Below, piece after piece: positions 31,915 through 41,746 of a stretch of 64,000 bases of DNA; the stretch's first letter is position 1, and the number at the start of each line of letters is the position of its first letter. The DNA comes from Anniella stebbinsi (taxonomy: Eukaryota > Chordata > Lepidosauria > Squamata > Anniellidae). The position numbers and the translations under genes are program-made. Under the pieces are notes generated by a model. The model searched no databases. It was not told the DNA's origin and saw only the letters and a list, made by a program, of their open reading frames with translations. The DNA lies in NCBI GenBank assembly GCA_029215795.1, contig JARDYH010000007.1, forward strand, positions 83,401,763-83,465,762, given 5' to 3'.

Positions 31915-32145
31915 GGGGAGAAGCAGGTTCGCAGGATGCTAAAATACTTTATTTCAAAGCCCAACACGTTTTGGACTGCGTTCTTTTTAAAGGCCTTCAG
32001 GGGGTTGATAAGAGATGTCTGCAGAAAGACTCCTAACAAGATGATAGTCGCCAGTAATTATCATAGGAGACTATTATCTTGCTAGGAGTATTTCTGCAGA
32101 TATCTCTTATTTTAGCATCCTGAGAACCTGCCTCTCCCGTCTTCT
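31915..32145 (-). mobile_element. Foldback/retroelement end with hammerhead-like motif
   Basis: Large inverted repeat: GCAGGATGCTAAAATAC ... TATTTTAGCATCCTG... and GATAAGAGATGTCTGCAGAA ... TTCTGCAGATATCTCTTAT. On the minus strand it carries CCTGAAGG (31994-32001) and GTCCAAAACGTGTTGGGC (31959-31976), the same motif pair as the plus-strand 60.0-kb site. Confidence 0.5.
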
Positions 32146-32202
32146 TTTTTTTTTTGTCCTGAGTGTTATGAAAAACCTGCTGGTTCTGCATCCCACTGCC
32201 TA

Positions 32203-32332
32203 GGGGTGGGCAGAAAGTAGATCTCCAGATGTTTGAACTTCCTCTGCCAAAAGCCCCTGCCAGCATGGGCAATGGTAAGGAACGCTGGGAGATGAAATCC
32301 AAAACATCTGAAGATCTGCCCACCCCTGCACT
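32203..32332. repeat. Palindromic foldback, family A
   Basis: GGGGTGGGCAGAAAGTAGAT / CTCCAGATGTTTGAACTTCC are mirrored by AAAACATCTGAAGATCTGCC / CACCCC. Confidence 0.8.
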
Positions 32333-32966
32333 TTACTACTGCTCTGAAGTGGTAACAGTTGCAGAGAGATGTACTTGGGGATCCCTCTGAATATGCAGGT
32401 GAGCTCTCAAGGAGGAGTAAATAACTACTAAAGGAGATGGTTAGAGAACCTCCAAAATGGCTGCTGCCCAGTCTTAATCTGACTCCATTCCGCCATTTCT
32501 CCCCAAGTTCTTCGGCCATGTCTGACAGAAGTGCCACTGTGTCCCCAGGAATTAGCTCCTCAAGACAGATAAGTGGTCCTGTTGACACAGGCCAAAGGAA
32601 GACTCTCCATGTTCTGTTCTGGAAAAATCCTAATCACCCAGCCTTCCAGGAGGCTAAAGACAAGTGGTTGGATCCAGACTTAAGCTAGGTCAGCTGGGCC
32701 GAGGGAAGTGGACTTCCTTGCCTTCTGCTCCCAATTGCATCCCCTCCAACCCACTGCAAATGCTACACAGAGAGCCAGGAGACCCCCGCTGAATAAGGTG
32801 AGCTGTGGTGTCGTGTTGAGGGGTAGTCTTAAAACAGAGTCCTTCCTTTCATCCAAGGCCTCTTCCTCCCATGGAAGGCAGATCCAGGATCCAACCATTG
32901 ATGACGGCCCATCAGAATTTTGATATTCACCAACCACCAATCATTTGCAGACCTGGCACCCAGAAG

Positions 32967-32967
<1 letters not shown>
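32333..32967. other. Non-coding, unassigned
   Basis: No domain-bearing frame. May include the 3' UTR of the TPBG-family gene, whose polyadenylation site is not identified. Confidence 0.35.
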
Positions 32968-33016
<49 letters not shown>

Positions 33017-33017
33017 T

Positions 33018-33083
<66 letters not shown>
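32968..33083. repeat. Compound (TA)n(CA)n(TA)n microsatellite
   Basis: TA run, then CA interrupted by TATACATACATA, a longer CA run and a second TA run. It is about 215-330 bases past the stop codon of the TPBG-family gene and so could lie in its 3' UTR. Confidence 0.95.
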
Positions 33084-33296
33084 TGAGTCAAACACTGATG
33101 ATGAACAGGGAAGGAGGACCCTTGAGCCATCCCCAGCATTTAATCCACAGTTCCAACCTCGTTAAAATGCTTGGGTTTTGATGGAGAAGGCACCTCCAAG
33201 GCATAGGGTTCACCCCAAAGAAAAACAGACTGTGTCCCTAACAGATACAGCAGCAAAAAACAGACCTCAAACAGACTTCGAAAGAGATCAACTGCA

Positions 33297-34134
33297 TCAT
33301 ATGTCCAGTGCCGGGACTTGCGTGATGCGGCGTTCAGAGTCGATTTCGTAGCGATAGCGGTACTCCTCCATCAGGTTCTGGCAGGTATCTCTCATGCTGT
33401 TCACCCAGATCTTGATGCCCTTACGATTCAAGTAAAGCACAAAGAGAAAGATAACCCCAATGACTCCCAGGACGACACCTAAGGCGGCGTAGGAGGTCTG
33501 AAGAGCATTTTCTCCAGGTTGGGTAGAGTGGCATTCCAGATCCACACCCGTCAGGTCCATCAGGGAGGCATTCTTCAGATCCCGAGGGAAAGCACAGGTG
33601 AGTTTTTCCAGGTCTGCTACCTGCCGGCTTTGGTTCAGCCAGCTCACCAGGTCTTCGATGTTGCAATTGCATATGAAAGGATTGTCCTTCAGGAAGAGGC
33701 GGAGGTGGGCCTGTCTCCCAAGGACAGATAGCCCTCCCCTCCTCAAGGTCTTGAATGCGTTCATGGTCAGATCAAGGTATTTAAGGTCTAGGCCAGCAAA
33801 GGTGGAGTTCTTAATGTCCACTAAGGAGTTATTCCTCAAGTCTAAGTATTCCAATTTGGGGAGGCCGGACAACATGCCCGTGGGCAAGAAGACAATCTCA
33901 TTGCTGGTGAGTTCTAGCCTGGAGAGGTTCTGGAAGCCACCTTGGGCCAGGGCAGCTGCCACAGGTTGAATGGCAGAGGAGTTGTGCAAAGAGTGGCTAA
34001 GATTTAGCTCCCGGATGGAGTTGTTTCTAGCGTTGAAAGCATCGGGGTGGATGGTGGCCAGATGATTATGACTCAAATCCAAGTAACGTAGGCTCTGGAG
34101 AGCAGAGAAGGCCTGCGACTCCACAGTGTTAATC
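33297..34134 (-). CDS. Trophoblast glycoprotein (TPBG/5T4)-family LRR membrane protein, coding exon 2
   Basis: 838 bases on the minus strand, acceptor TCTCTTCAG/G at 34134 and stop TGA at 33297-33299. It completes an Arg codon, then encodes LRRs (LRYLDLSHNHL, LSRLELTSNEI, LEYLDLRNNSLV), an LRRCT with Cys at about residues 248, 250, 273 and 294, a membrane span (about 308-328) and a 44-residue tail. The juxtamembrane YLNRKGIKIW and the tail EEYRYRYEID are the signature of the TPBG family, whose members sit in the plasma membrane and inhibit canonical Wnt signalling through LRP6. About eight N-glycosylation sequons. The C-terminus ALDI differs from the SDV end of mammalian TPBG. Which paralogue it represents is not settled: by eye it is nearer TPBG than human TPBGL. 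Confidence 0.9.
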
Positions 34135-34187
34135 CTGAAGAGAGGAAATAGACAAGACCTCCATCATGCATAACTCTTGTCATGCTA

Positions 34188-34320
34188 AAGGCACAAGACT
34201 ATGCATGTTTAGAAAAGCCCTACAACTCCTAGCTTGCCCCAGTCAGTCATGCTGGCTGGGGAATGTTGGGAGTTGTAGGACGTTTTCCTGTCTAAACACA
34301 CATAGGATAGCACCCTTAAG
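34188..34320. repeat. Palindromic foldback, family B (in the TPBG-family intron)
   Basis: GGCACAAGACTATGCATGTTT / CCTACAACTCCTAGC are mirrored by GTTGGGAGTTGTAGGACG / AACACACATAGGATAGCACC. Confidence 0.8.
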
Positions 34321-34329
34321 TACACCTAG

Positions 34330-34730
34330 CAGCCCACCTTCCCTTATATATACCCAGATGACATTTACGATCGTCAGAGGAGGTCCTGCTCGCCATTCCA
34401 GAACAAACAGAATGCGTTCACGAAGAATCTCGATGGTGGGCCTTCTCTGTAGCGGCACCCACCCTCCGGAAATCCCTCCCTCGTGCAGTTTGGGAGGCGG
34501 AAAATGTAACATCCTTCAAACACTTCCTGAAAACATATCTTTTTAGACAGGGTTTCCCTGGCCTATAACTGATTCTGGTTTTATATGATATTTTTAAAAA
34601 TTCAAAGATTTAAATCCTGACTTGTTATATGTTATGGTTTTAATTGTAAACTGCCCAGAGAGTCTCAGCAATTGGGCTGAGTAAAAATGTAATAAATAAA
34701 GGAATAAATAAATAAATAAATAAATAAGGC
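34330..34730 (+). mobile_element. L2-clade LINE 3' region
   Basis: Broken frames over RVLLAIPEQTECVHEESRWW-type sequence, then VAAPTLRKSLPRAVWEAENV (APxLWNSLP motif, decayed). Tail AACTGCCCAGAGAGTCTCAG / AATAAATAAATAAATAAG. Confidence 0.7.
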
Positions 34731-35337
34731 AATAGAAGATGGTCAATTCTGTTAAGGTTGTTCCAATAAAAAGGTGGAGATCCCTCTGATTCTGATATGA
34801 TTTGTAAACCTGGCATAGTTAGACCTGGGCCCATGTGACCCGACCCAAATGTATTTCCTAGGGGGCCCGGTCAATTCCCCATTGCTGCCAATGGAAGGTG
34901 TGTGTTTTTCTCACTTTAATATATGCAGGGGACAATTTTCAAGGGGAATTGCAACTGGATGGGGGGAAGGGTTAACTCTCCCCTTACCACATGGTACAAC
35001 ACCCCCACCCATCCCCAAATTTCTCTCTCTCTCTCTCTCTGCATGGCACTGAAACTTAGAAAGAAAAACATTTATCATTGGTTTGGGATGAACTTAATTG
35101 ACGAATTTGTTTTATCTGAAAATATTTAGATGAGAAATTAATTAGCTGGCTATGCCTCCTGTGAAATTTAAATGCATCCCAGTAATTATTTCTACATTTG
35201 CATGTCTAGAGATAAACCAACATGTGAAAATTTCATGCGGGTGTGTGTCCTACAAGCTTGGGCTCCAAATCTTTCTATGTGCCTAGTGGACACCATTGCT
35301 TCTTAAGGGGGTCCATTCAGGGAAACAAACAAACCTG
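34731..35337. other. Non-coding, unassigned (intron)
   Basis: A CT microsatellite (35022-35041) and otherwise AT-rich sequence without a gene. Confidence 0.4.
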
Positions 35338-35465
35338 TAAACGTGCGATTCTATGCATGCTTAGACTGAATGAAGTCCTACGACTCGCAGCATTCCCCAG
35401 CCAGCCGTGTTGGTATTGTAGGACTTTTTTTTTCTGTCTAAACTTACAAAGCATCACACCCTAAA
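35338..35465. repeat. Palindromic foldback, family B
   Basis: ACGTGCGATTCTATGCATGC / CTACGACTCGCAGCATTCCC with a decayed right arm GTTGGTATTGTAGGAC. Confidence 0.7.
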
Positions 35466-35477
35466 TCGTTTATGGCT

Positions 35478-35600
35478 GAAGTAGGCACCCTGACACCCTC
35501 CAGATGTTTTGGATTACAGTTCCCAGCAGCCCCATCCAGCAGGGCCAATGGTCAGGGATTATGGGATTTGAAATTCCAAACATGTGCACGGCACGGCATT
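35478..35600. repeat. Palindromic foldback, family A
   Basis: ACCCTCCAGATGTTTTGGAT / TACAGTTCCCAGCAGCCCC are mirrored by TTATGGGATTTGAAATTCCA. Confidence 0.7.
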
Positions 35601-37570
35601 GCGTTACCCTGCTTTTATTGTTCCTCCAAGAATAAGGTTTGACGGTTGTTTTTAAAAGGTAAAATTGGTTAAGGAGTAACATTTTAATGGAACTAAACAA
35701 CAACAACAAAAAGCCAGAAGGGTAACTGAGTCTGTGGGCTCAACTTCCTGACAGCTGCTCTTTCTTCCATTACAGCAGTGGCCCTCATATCTACAGAAGA
35801 GTCAGGCATCCCCCAGGAAAATTCATCTCCATAACCTTTCTGTGCTCCCCAGGTCAAGTAAGCCATGCAGACCTGAGCTTTTGAGTGCTCCAGTCATCCA
35901 GGACAGCTCTCTGGAGGGTTGGAAGAGCATCAAGGCCCCCACGCCTCTCATCTCAGAAACCAGATGTGCAGGATGAAGCCCCCTTCCTACCTCTTGCCGC
36001 CGACAGAAATGAGAGCAGGTACCAGAGCATCAGTCCAGGGCTTTCACTGCCATCTCCCACAAGCTTGTTACCATGGCAATGCCTGCATCTCCACGCCAAA
36101 GGTGGAAAGCGAGTGTAGCACATTGCATAGACCGGGAGACACTGACTGAAGGTGAATGTTAGAGAACACTGCAACCAAGACAGGTTAAGCACCGCCCGCA
36201 AACTGAGCTGGCTTTCCAGGGCTGTGCATTTTCAGCAACTGCTTCGTAACATGGGGGAAGCATAGAATTTCAGACCAGGCGCAGAATCCAGTGCTCTGAG
36301 AAATCATGGGGGTTTTTTGGGGAGGGGTGTGTGTGTGTGTCACAATACGTTTCTAGACCATATGGTTGTAAAGGAAAGCCTGGAAATGTGGGACCCTGAA
36401 AACTGATGGCCAAATCTAGAGAGAGATCAGAAACCACAGGAGCGGCCCATGGGTTGGGAAAGTGGTTCGGCATCCTGTGTATCTCCTTGTGGCCAGCAGA
36501 AGCAAAATTAACTATTCAGATGAAATGTGCATGAGGCTGGTGGCGAAGAAAATGGCAGATGCTCTACACATGCTCAGTGTCCAGGCATCTGACCCCCACC
36601 CAAGTATACTGCTTGGAGGCCTAGCATGCACATGGAAATGATGGTGGTTGACTGGACAGGACTATTTCAGACTGCAGAGGCAAGAGACAATTATTAGTTA
36701 CCTCTCCACATCATACGCACATACACACAAAGCCTGCAAGTAGAAAACTAGCATGGCAGGGGGAAATGTTCTAGCACAGTCCACTCCCTGATATGCTACG
36801 TTTATACTTGCAAGGAGGATTTTTAAAAAAATACAGGGGAGTATTCAAAGATTGCGATTCCCTCAGCTGCAGCATGAGGTTTGTATGTCTGAAAGCTGCT
36901 TCATGAGTCCCCTGAGATGGAACACAGGTGACCTCTTCTTCAAAAGAATATCCTGGACACAGTGTTGTTCTCAGACCAAAGAATTAGCGAATTTGGTGGT
37001 GAAAATAATTATATTTTCATCTTTAATTTCAGGTGAACACGTCTCTAACCTTTTATTTACAGACAGGTGAGGAAATAAACTCGAGCACTGGTCCCTAAGT
37101 AATTTGCTGTCAGCTTCCAATGAGTGCAAATAAAGATGGGGTTTTAACATGCTGCTGTCTCATGAATTGTTTTAAACTGCTGCCTTAAATTATTGTAATT
37201 TATTGCAATGAGATTGCAGTTTTATGTTTATTTTCCTGTAACCTGCCCTGTGAGGTCTTTGTGCTAAGAAGTGGCATAAAAATATTCAAAGAAAAAAAAA
37301 AGAAAGAATATTTTTTTAGGTCGATTAGCACATTTTAAAGTGTTACTGAAACAACTTTTATTTTGTAGTAAAACTGCCACACTTAAAATTTAAACACAAC
37401 AGAGAACCTGCATGTAGTTGGGGAGTTTGGGGACTGTTCCTCCAGCATTATATTTTTAAGCTCTTCCATCACCAAAACTGTTCAGGCTTGGAGCCTGGAA
37501 GAAGACAAAGGATTTTGAATACGATGGCATTTCGGTTCATTTTAATGCCCCCATTTGTGTCGAGATGGAA
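35601..37570. other. Non-coding intron sequence, unassigned
   Basis: About 2 kb of TPBG-family intron without recognised exons. A LINE/SINE-like tail (GTAACCTGCCCTGTGAGGTC ... GGCATAAAAATATTC) lies at 37150-37290. This is the most repeat-poor stretch of the intron. Confidence 0.45.
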
Positions 37571-37574
37571 ATGT

Positions 37575-37700
37575 ATCAGGGATGGGGAATGTGTGGCTCT
37601 CCAGATCTTTGGCCTACAACTCCCATCAGACCTAGCCAACGTAGCCAATGGTGAAGGATCCATGGGAGTTGTAAGCTAAACTATCTGGAGGTCATAAATT
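37575..37700. repeat. Palindromic foldback, family A
   Basis: GGCTCTCCAGATCTTTGGCC / TACAACTCCCATCAGACC are mirrored by CATGGGAGTTGTAAGCTAAA. Confidence 0.75.
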
Positions 37701-37921
37701 ACCACTGATATAAATCCTTCCTCCATTCCCCTGCATTGATCAAATTTGGGGTGAGGATTTAATGAGATCTACAAACCTGACTCCCGGATTCCGCTAACTT
37801 TAGACACATTATGTCTCCACCCCATAGCCTTCTAAAAACAGTAGCTAAGGGGGCCAGAACCCCCCTTTCCCAGTTTTCCTGTAACATGAGCACTGTTCCC
37901 CCACTTTCCAGTGGGCTTTAC

Positions 37922-38199
37922 CTGTTGTTGGCCAGCGAGAGCGTGACCAGATTGGGCAGCCCCTGGAGGTCCCGGCTGCCGACACGGGCGATCTGGTTGC
38001 CAGTTATGAAGAGGTTACGGGTGTACCCAGGAATGCCAGCCGGGATGGAGGTCAGCTCCTTCTGGATACACTTGACGGTGCGGGCGGGTTCCGAGCACTC
38101 GCAGGGGATGGGGCACAAGTGGCAGGAAAGGGGAGCCAGAACCAGGAAGAGGAGACCCCAGGAGCCCAGAACGGCACTGGGAGGTTCCCAAGGGGTCAT
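37922..38199 (-). CDS. Trophoblast glycoprotein (TPBG/5T4)-family LRR membrane protein, coding exon 1
   Basis: The ATG at 38199-38197 opens 92 codons plus two bases, ending at the donor CAACAG/GTAAAG; the exon begins at an acceptor CATCAAACAG/G near 38228, so a 5' UTR exon must lie upstream. A GTG further upstream in the same frame is not used as a start here. The product has a hydrophobic signal peptide (about residues 11-25), then an LRRNT with the spacing C29-x3-C33-x-C35-x8-C44 and the first LRRs; CECSEPARTVKC and TRNLFITGNQIA are close to TPBG. Splicing to 33297-34134 is phase 2 and gives 371 residues in all, within the size range of the family. An intron of 3.8 kb cuts the LRR region, unlike mammalian TPBG, whose coding region is one exon. 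Confidence 0.9.
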
Positions 38200-38228
38200 T
38201 TCCAACACGCCTCTGATGGTGAAGGATC

Positions 38229-38399
38229 CTGTTTGATGAAGGAAGAGAGGTCATCAGAATCCATAACGGTTGAGAAAGGGGGGGGGGGGAATCTGCTCAC
38301 TGGATAACCTTCCTTCAAGATAGCAAGGTCAGGACCATCCCAAAGGCCATCCACCCATCCCGCCACTAATTGGACTTGCAGATTAATCTGTCTTCAACT
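38229..38399. other. Intron 1 (5' UTR intron) edge
   Basis: Pyrimidine-rich tract complement and a G10 run (38279-38289). Nothing else seen. Confidence 0.4.
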
Positions 38400-38549
38400 C
38401 TAGCAACGGGACAGCAGCCTGTGTTGCACCCAACAACATTTGGAACTTTGAAATCTCTGTTGCACCTTGCTATGGTCCAGAGGCAGGCAAAAACTTTTTT
38501 GTTCCAGCAGGCCTTTGGGGAATAGTCTGGACCTCTATTTATGCGTTGG

Positions 38550-38588
<39 letters not shown>

Positions 38589-38755
38589 GTTGTCATTTGT
38601 ATTCTAAATGTTTTAATATCACAGCAGGTTCAATTATATTTTTTAACTTTTGTATATTTCTATTTCTATTTGTATATGTTTTAAATTTGTAAAGCCACCT
38701 TGAGTCCCATTATTAGGAAAAAGGTGGGATACACATAAATATAATAAGATGATCC
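38400..38755 (+). mobile_element. L2-clade LINE 3' end
   Basis: AGAGGCAGGCAAAAACTTTT, CAGGCCTTTGGGGAATAGTC, (ATT)n at 38550-38588, tail AAAGCCACCTTGAGTCCCAT. Same subfamily as 15355-16165. Confidence 0.75.
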
Positions 38756-38869
38756 CTGAGGGGACGCAGCCTGCACTACACATAGCTCTGTCCTCAACAA
38801 CCCGTTCCCAGGCAAACCCCATTCCATTAAGTATCTTCTTCCAGCGGCGGTTTTCTAGCTCTGCAAAAT

Positions 38870-38965
38870 GGGACCAGTGGAGGCGGCTGGCGGCTCCAAT
38901 GTCAGTGGGGTGGGTAAATCCGCTCCGGGTTTCAGTCAGAACCAGTCGGAACTCCGTAATTCTCC
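38870..38965. repeat. Half of a foldback element (45.3-kb type)
   Basis: GTGGAGGCGGCTGGCGGCTC then AATCCGCTCCGGGTTTCAGT and CAGAACCAG match the left arm of 45318-45501. Confidence 0.6.
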
Positions 38966-39194
38966 CAGATACTCCTGCCCCCTCTCCTGGCCTGGTTTTC
39001 TCACGGTCCAGTACAAATTGGTGGTCTATAGCTTGTACAACTTTAGACGACAGGGAGGGACGGCCACTTTGGAATACTCCCTGCAAGTAGAAAACCAGCA
39101 CAACAGGGAGCCGGCGGGGATAAAAACTTACTGTGCTAGCTTCCCCCCCCCCTTTTTTTTTTTTAACTTAAAGAAGAGAAGTTCTTGTTTTTAA

Positions 39195-39415
39195 TATTGG
39201 ATAGCTCAAGTTGAGGTTTTGATTGACATTGTGGCCAGGCTTAACAGTTAAAATGTTTTAAAGTGTTTTAATGTCAGCTGATTTATGTTTATGCTTTTAA
39301 ATTTTGTATATCGTCTTTTTAGTGTTCAATCTTTTAATTTTTGTAAAGCGTCCAGAGAGCTTCAGCTATGGGGCGGTATATAAGTGTAAATAATAATAAT
39401 AATAATAATAATAAT
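39195..39415 (+). mobile_element. L2-clade LINE 3' end
   Basis: Near identical to the end at 59255-59460: AGCTCAAGTTGAGGTTTTGA, GCCAGGCTTAACAGTTAAAA, then the GAGAGCTTCAGCTATGGGGC tail and (AAT)n. Confidence 0.85.
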
Positions 39416-39419
39416 ATCA

Positions 39420-40195
39420 CCCCTAGTCCGCTTTACCCCTTCGGGATCGTCATTCTGCTGCATGTGCAAATTCTGCCCGACCCCTTCTCCACAGTCCGTC
39501 CTCCCCCCCACCCATCCGCCCCAAATCCCATCCCTCCCATTTGTCTCTGCACACGGAAGTGGCCCGGCACCCCCTTTGCTGATCCCCCTCCCCACAAAAA
39601 TCTTGGCCAAACAGCCGATCAGAGTGGAATGCCTGCCCCACCCCCACCGCCACCCCCCACCTGGATAAAGACAAAAATGCAAAAAGCATCTCCCCCAAAG
39701 TTGCGCCTTCTCTCTCCCTCCGCTTTGCAAGTTGAGGACTTCCGTCTGGCTCAGCTGCTCCTCCAAACACGACCCCCCCCCACACACACACCCCTCCACC
39801 GCCCCAATGTTTTTAAAAAAACACATTAAAATCGGATGCAAACTTCTTTCGGCTGAGAACCCTTCTCCGCTTTCTCCTCCTTCTCCGCCGCCCCGAGGCA
39901 AGGAGCTCTCCGCTTCCCCGGCACGGATCTGCCGGCGAGCGCACACAATGGGATGAAATAAATTCAAAGGCAAAACCGTGGGGCGGGGCTTGCGGGGGGG
40001 AAGGGGCCCCCTCCTCGCTTTCCCAGCCCCCCGCCTCCTCCTCCTTAAAGACACAGACACCCGCCCCGCAGAGCGAAGGCGACTTCCCTTCCCCTCTCTC
40101 GCCCCCAGGGCAGTGGGAATCTCGGCTCGCTGCGAAGGGGAGGGGAGGGGAGGGGAGGGGAGGGGCGGGAAGGAAAGTGAAGCGGTCTAAGGGAG
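39420..40195 (-). promoter_or_regulatory. CpG island, candidate promoter of the TPBG-family gene
   Basis: GC-rich, CpG-containing and C/T-rich on the plus strand; repeats stop at its left edge. It lies 1.2-2 kb upstream of the first coding exon, on the side where an untranslated exon is required. It includes GGGGCGGGGC-type SP1-like boxes (near 39979) and a (GGGGA)n run at 40137-40166. The exact donor of the untranslated exon is not certain (GAAGGG/GTAAAG near 39435 is one option). Confidence 0.55.
40137..40170 (+). repeat. (GGGGA)n tract
   Basis: Six consecutive G4 runs separated by single A, then GGGGCGGGAAGG. Has the pattern of a G-quadruplex-forming promoter element. Confidence 0.85.
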
Positions 40196-40197
40196 CC

Positions 40198-40318
40198 TTT
40201 TCCAACCCGGTGCCTTCCAGATGTCGGGGACTACAACTCGCATCATCCCCGGCAGCTTGACCAATGCGGGCTGGGAGTGATGGGAGTTGCAGTCCGACAC
40301 AACTGGGGAAGGCTGGCC
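40198..40318. repeat. Palindromic foldback, family A
   Basis: CCGGTGCCTTCCAGATGTCG / GACTACAACTCGCATCATCC are mirrored by GTGATGGGAGTTGCAGTCCG. Confidence 0.8.
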
Positions 40319-40371
40319 TAAAGTGTCACAAATGCAGGGGTCAAAAACCAGAAGGAATTTTGGGGTGCCCA

Positions 40372-40735
40372 AAAACAGTAATGGGTGGGCGATTCAGGAC
40401 AAGGAAATGGAAGGACTTCTTCACACAGCACGTAGTTAAACGATGGAATTCGCTACCACAAGATGCCGTGATGGCCACCAATTTGAAAAATTCCTGGAGG
40501 AGAAGGCTATATCAAATGGCTACTAGCCCTGATGGTTATGTGCTACCTCCAGTATCGGAGGCAGGAAGCCTGTGTGCCCCAGTTGTTGGGGAACATGGGT
40601 GGGAAGGTGCTGTTGCACCAGGTCCTGCTTTTTTGGTCCGTGGCTGACAGCTGCTTGGCCACTGTGTGAACAGAGTACCAGACTAGATGGACCCTTGATC
40701 TGATCCAGCAGGGCTCTTCTTAGGTGCTTAGGAGC
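40372..40735 (+). mobile_element. CR1 LINE 3' end
   Basis: GGGCGATTCAGGACAAGGAA, AGGAGAAGGCTATATCAAAT, GACTAGATGGACCCTTGATC, terminal CTTCTTAGGTGCTTA. Confidence 0.8.
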
Positions 40736-41069
40736 ATTTTTTTTTTCTTGGACTAAATGCCACTTTGCCAGATACAGGCAGAAGCAGCGCTGCCTTCAAG
40801 GAGTAGGTGGTGGTGTTATAAATCACTAAGGAAAAGACTCATATTGGGGGGGGGGGGGCACAGCAAAAGCTTTGAGTGCATAAGGTCGCAGGTTTCATCT
40901 CTGGCATCTCCAGGTTGGAAAGAAAAAAAGGAAGTCTGCTGGGGGATGCTGGGAGCTGTGGGGCTTCTTCCCTGTCTAAACATGCATCCTAAATCCCCAG
41001 AGAGATGCTGCCGCCCATGGAGGCAACTGAGCCAAATGGGCAAAATGCTTCCTTCCAGGTACACTGGCG

Positions 41070-41300
41070 GGCAGCTCCTTATCGTCTATGGTTTTTTGGA
41101 TTACAACTCCCATTTTCGCAGACCATTTGCCATGTGGGCTGGGGCTGATGGGAGTCAGGGTCTCCCCAAAATCAGAATGGCATCGGGTAGCCTGCCACTG
41201 TTCTATACTATCAGCCTGATGTGTTGGACTACCAGTCCATTGCTGCCAGCCAATATGGTCAATGGTCAACGATTATGGGACTTGTAGTCCAAAAGATCAG
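41070..41300. repeat. Two degraded family A foldbacks
   Basis: GGATTACAACTCCCATTTTC / GGGCTGATGGGAG, then GTGTTGGACTACCAGTCCAT / GATTATGGGACTTGTAGTCC. Confidence 0.6.
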
Positions 41301-41605
41301 TAGAAAAGTCCAAACTTTCTTCCTCCCCATCCCACCCCATTGTATCAAGGGTTGGAAATTAAAGGGGTAGATCAATGTTATGAGTCAGTTTCCTGGTGAT
41401 TAGGAACTTTAGACATTTGCTTTACTCAAATAGCTTGAATGTTAAAGGAGAAAAAATACATGAAGTCAAAGCTAGAAAACAGAATCTGCAGCACCTTCTT
41501 TCCTGGACACATGATTTGAGTCCCAGAAGGAGCTAAGCAGGGCTGTCAAAACAGCATGTACCCTGCAAAGGTTGCTACTACTCTGGTGCAAATGCTGCTA
41601 GATTG

Positions 41606-41746
41606 ACTTCCCCAATCTGGCAGCCTCCAGATGTTTTTACACTACATCTCCTATCATCCCCATGCAGCAATGGCCATACTGGCTGTGGATCGTAGGAGTT
41701 GTAGTCCAAAACATCTGGAAGGTGCCAAGTTGGGGAAAGCTGTGCT
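41606..41746. repeat. Palindromic foldback, family A
   Basis: ACTTCCCCAATCTGGCAGCC / TCCAGATGTTTTTACAC are mirrored by AGTCCAAAACATCTGGAAGG / TGCCAAGTTGGGGAAAGC. One of the most symmetrical copies. Confidence 0.85.

Noticed and set aside
32829..33181. Tyr-Ile / Val-Cys repeat proteins
   Set aside because: Translations of the TA/CA microsatellite.
39362..40205. Long minus-strand frames of 232 and 130 codons in the CpG island
   Set aside because: High GC removes stop codons; one frame starts in an AAT repeat tail. No protein signature.
40757..41287. 176-codon frame as a host gene
   Set aside because: Built from a CR1 flank and parts of family A and B foldbacks.
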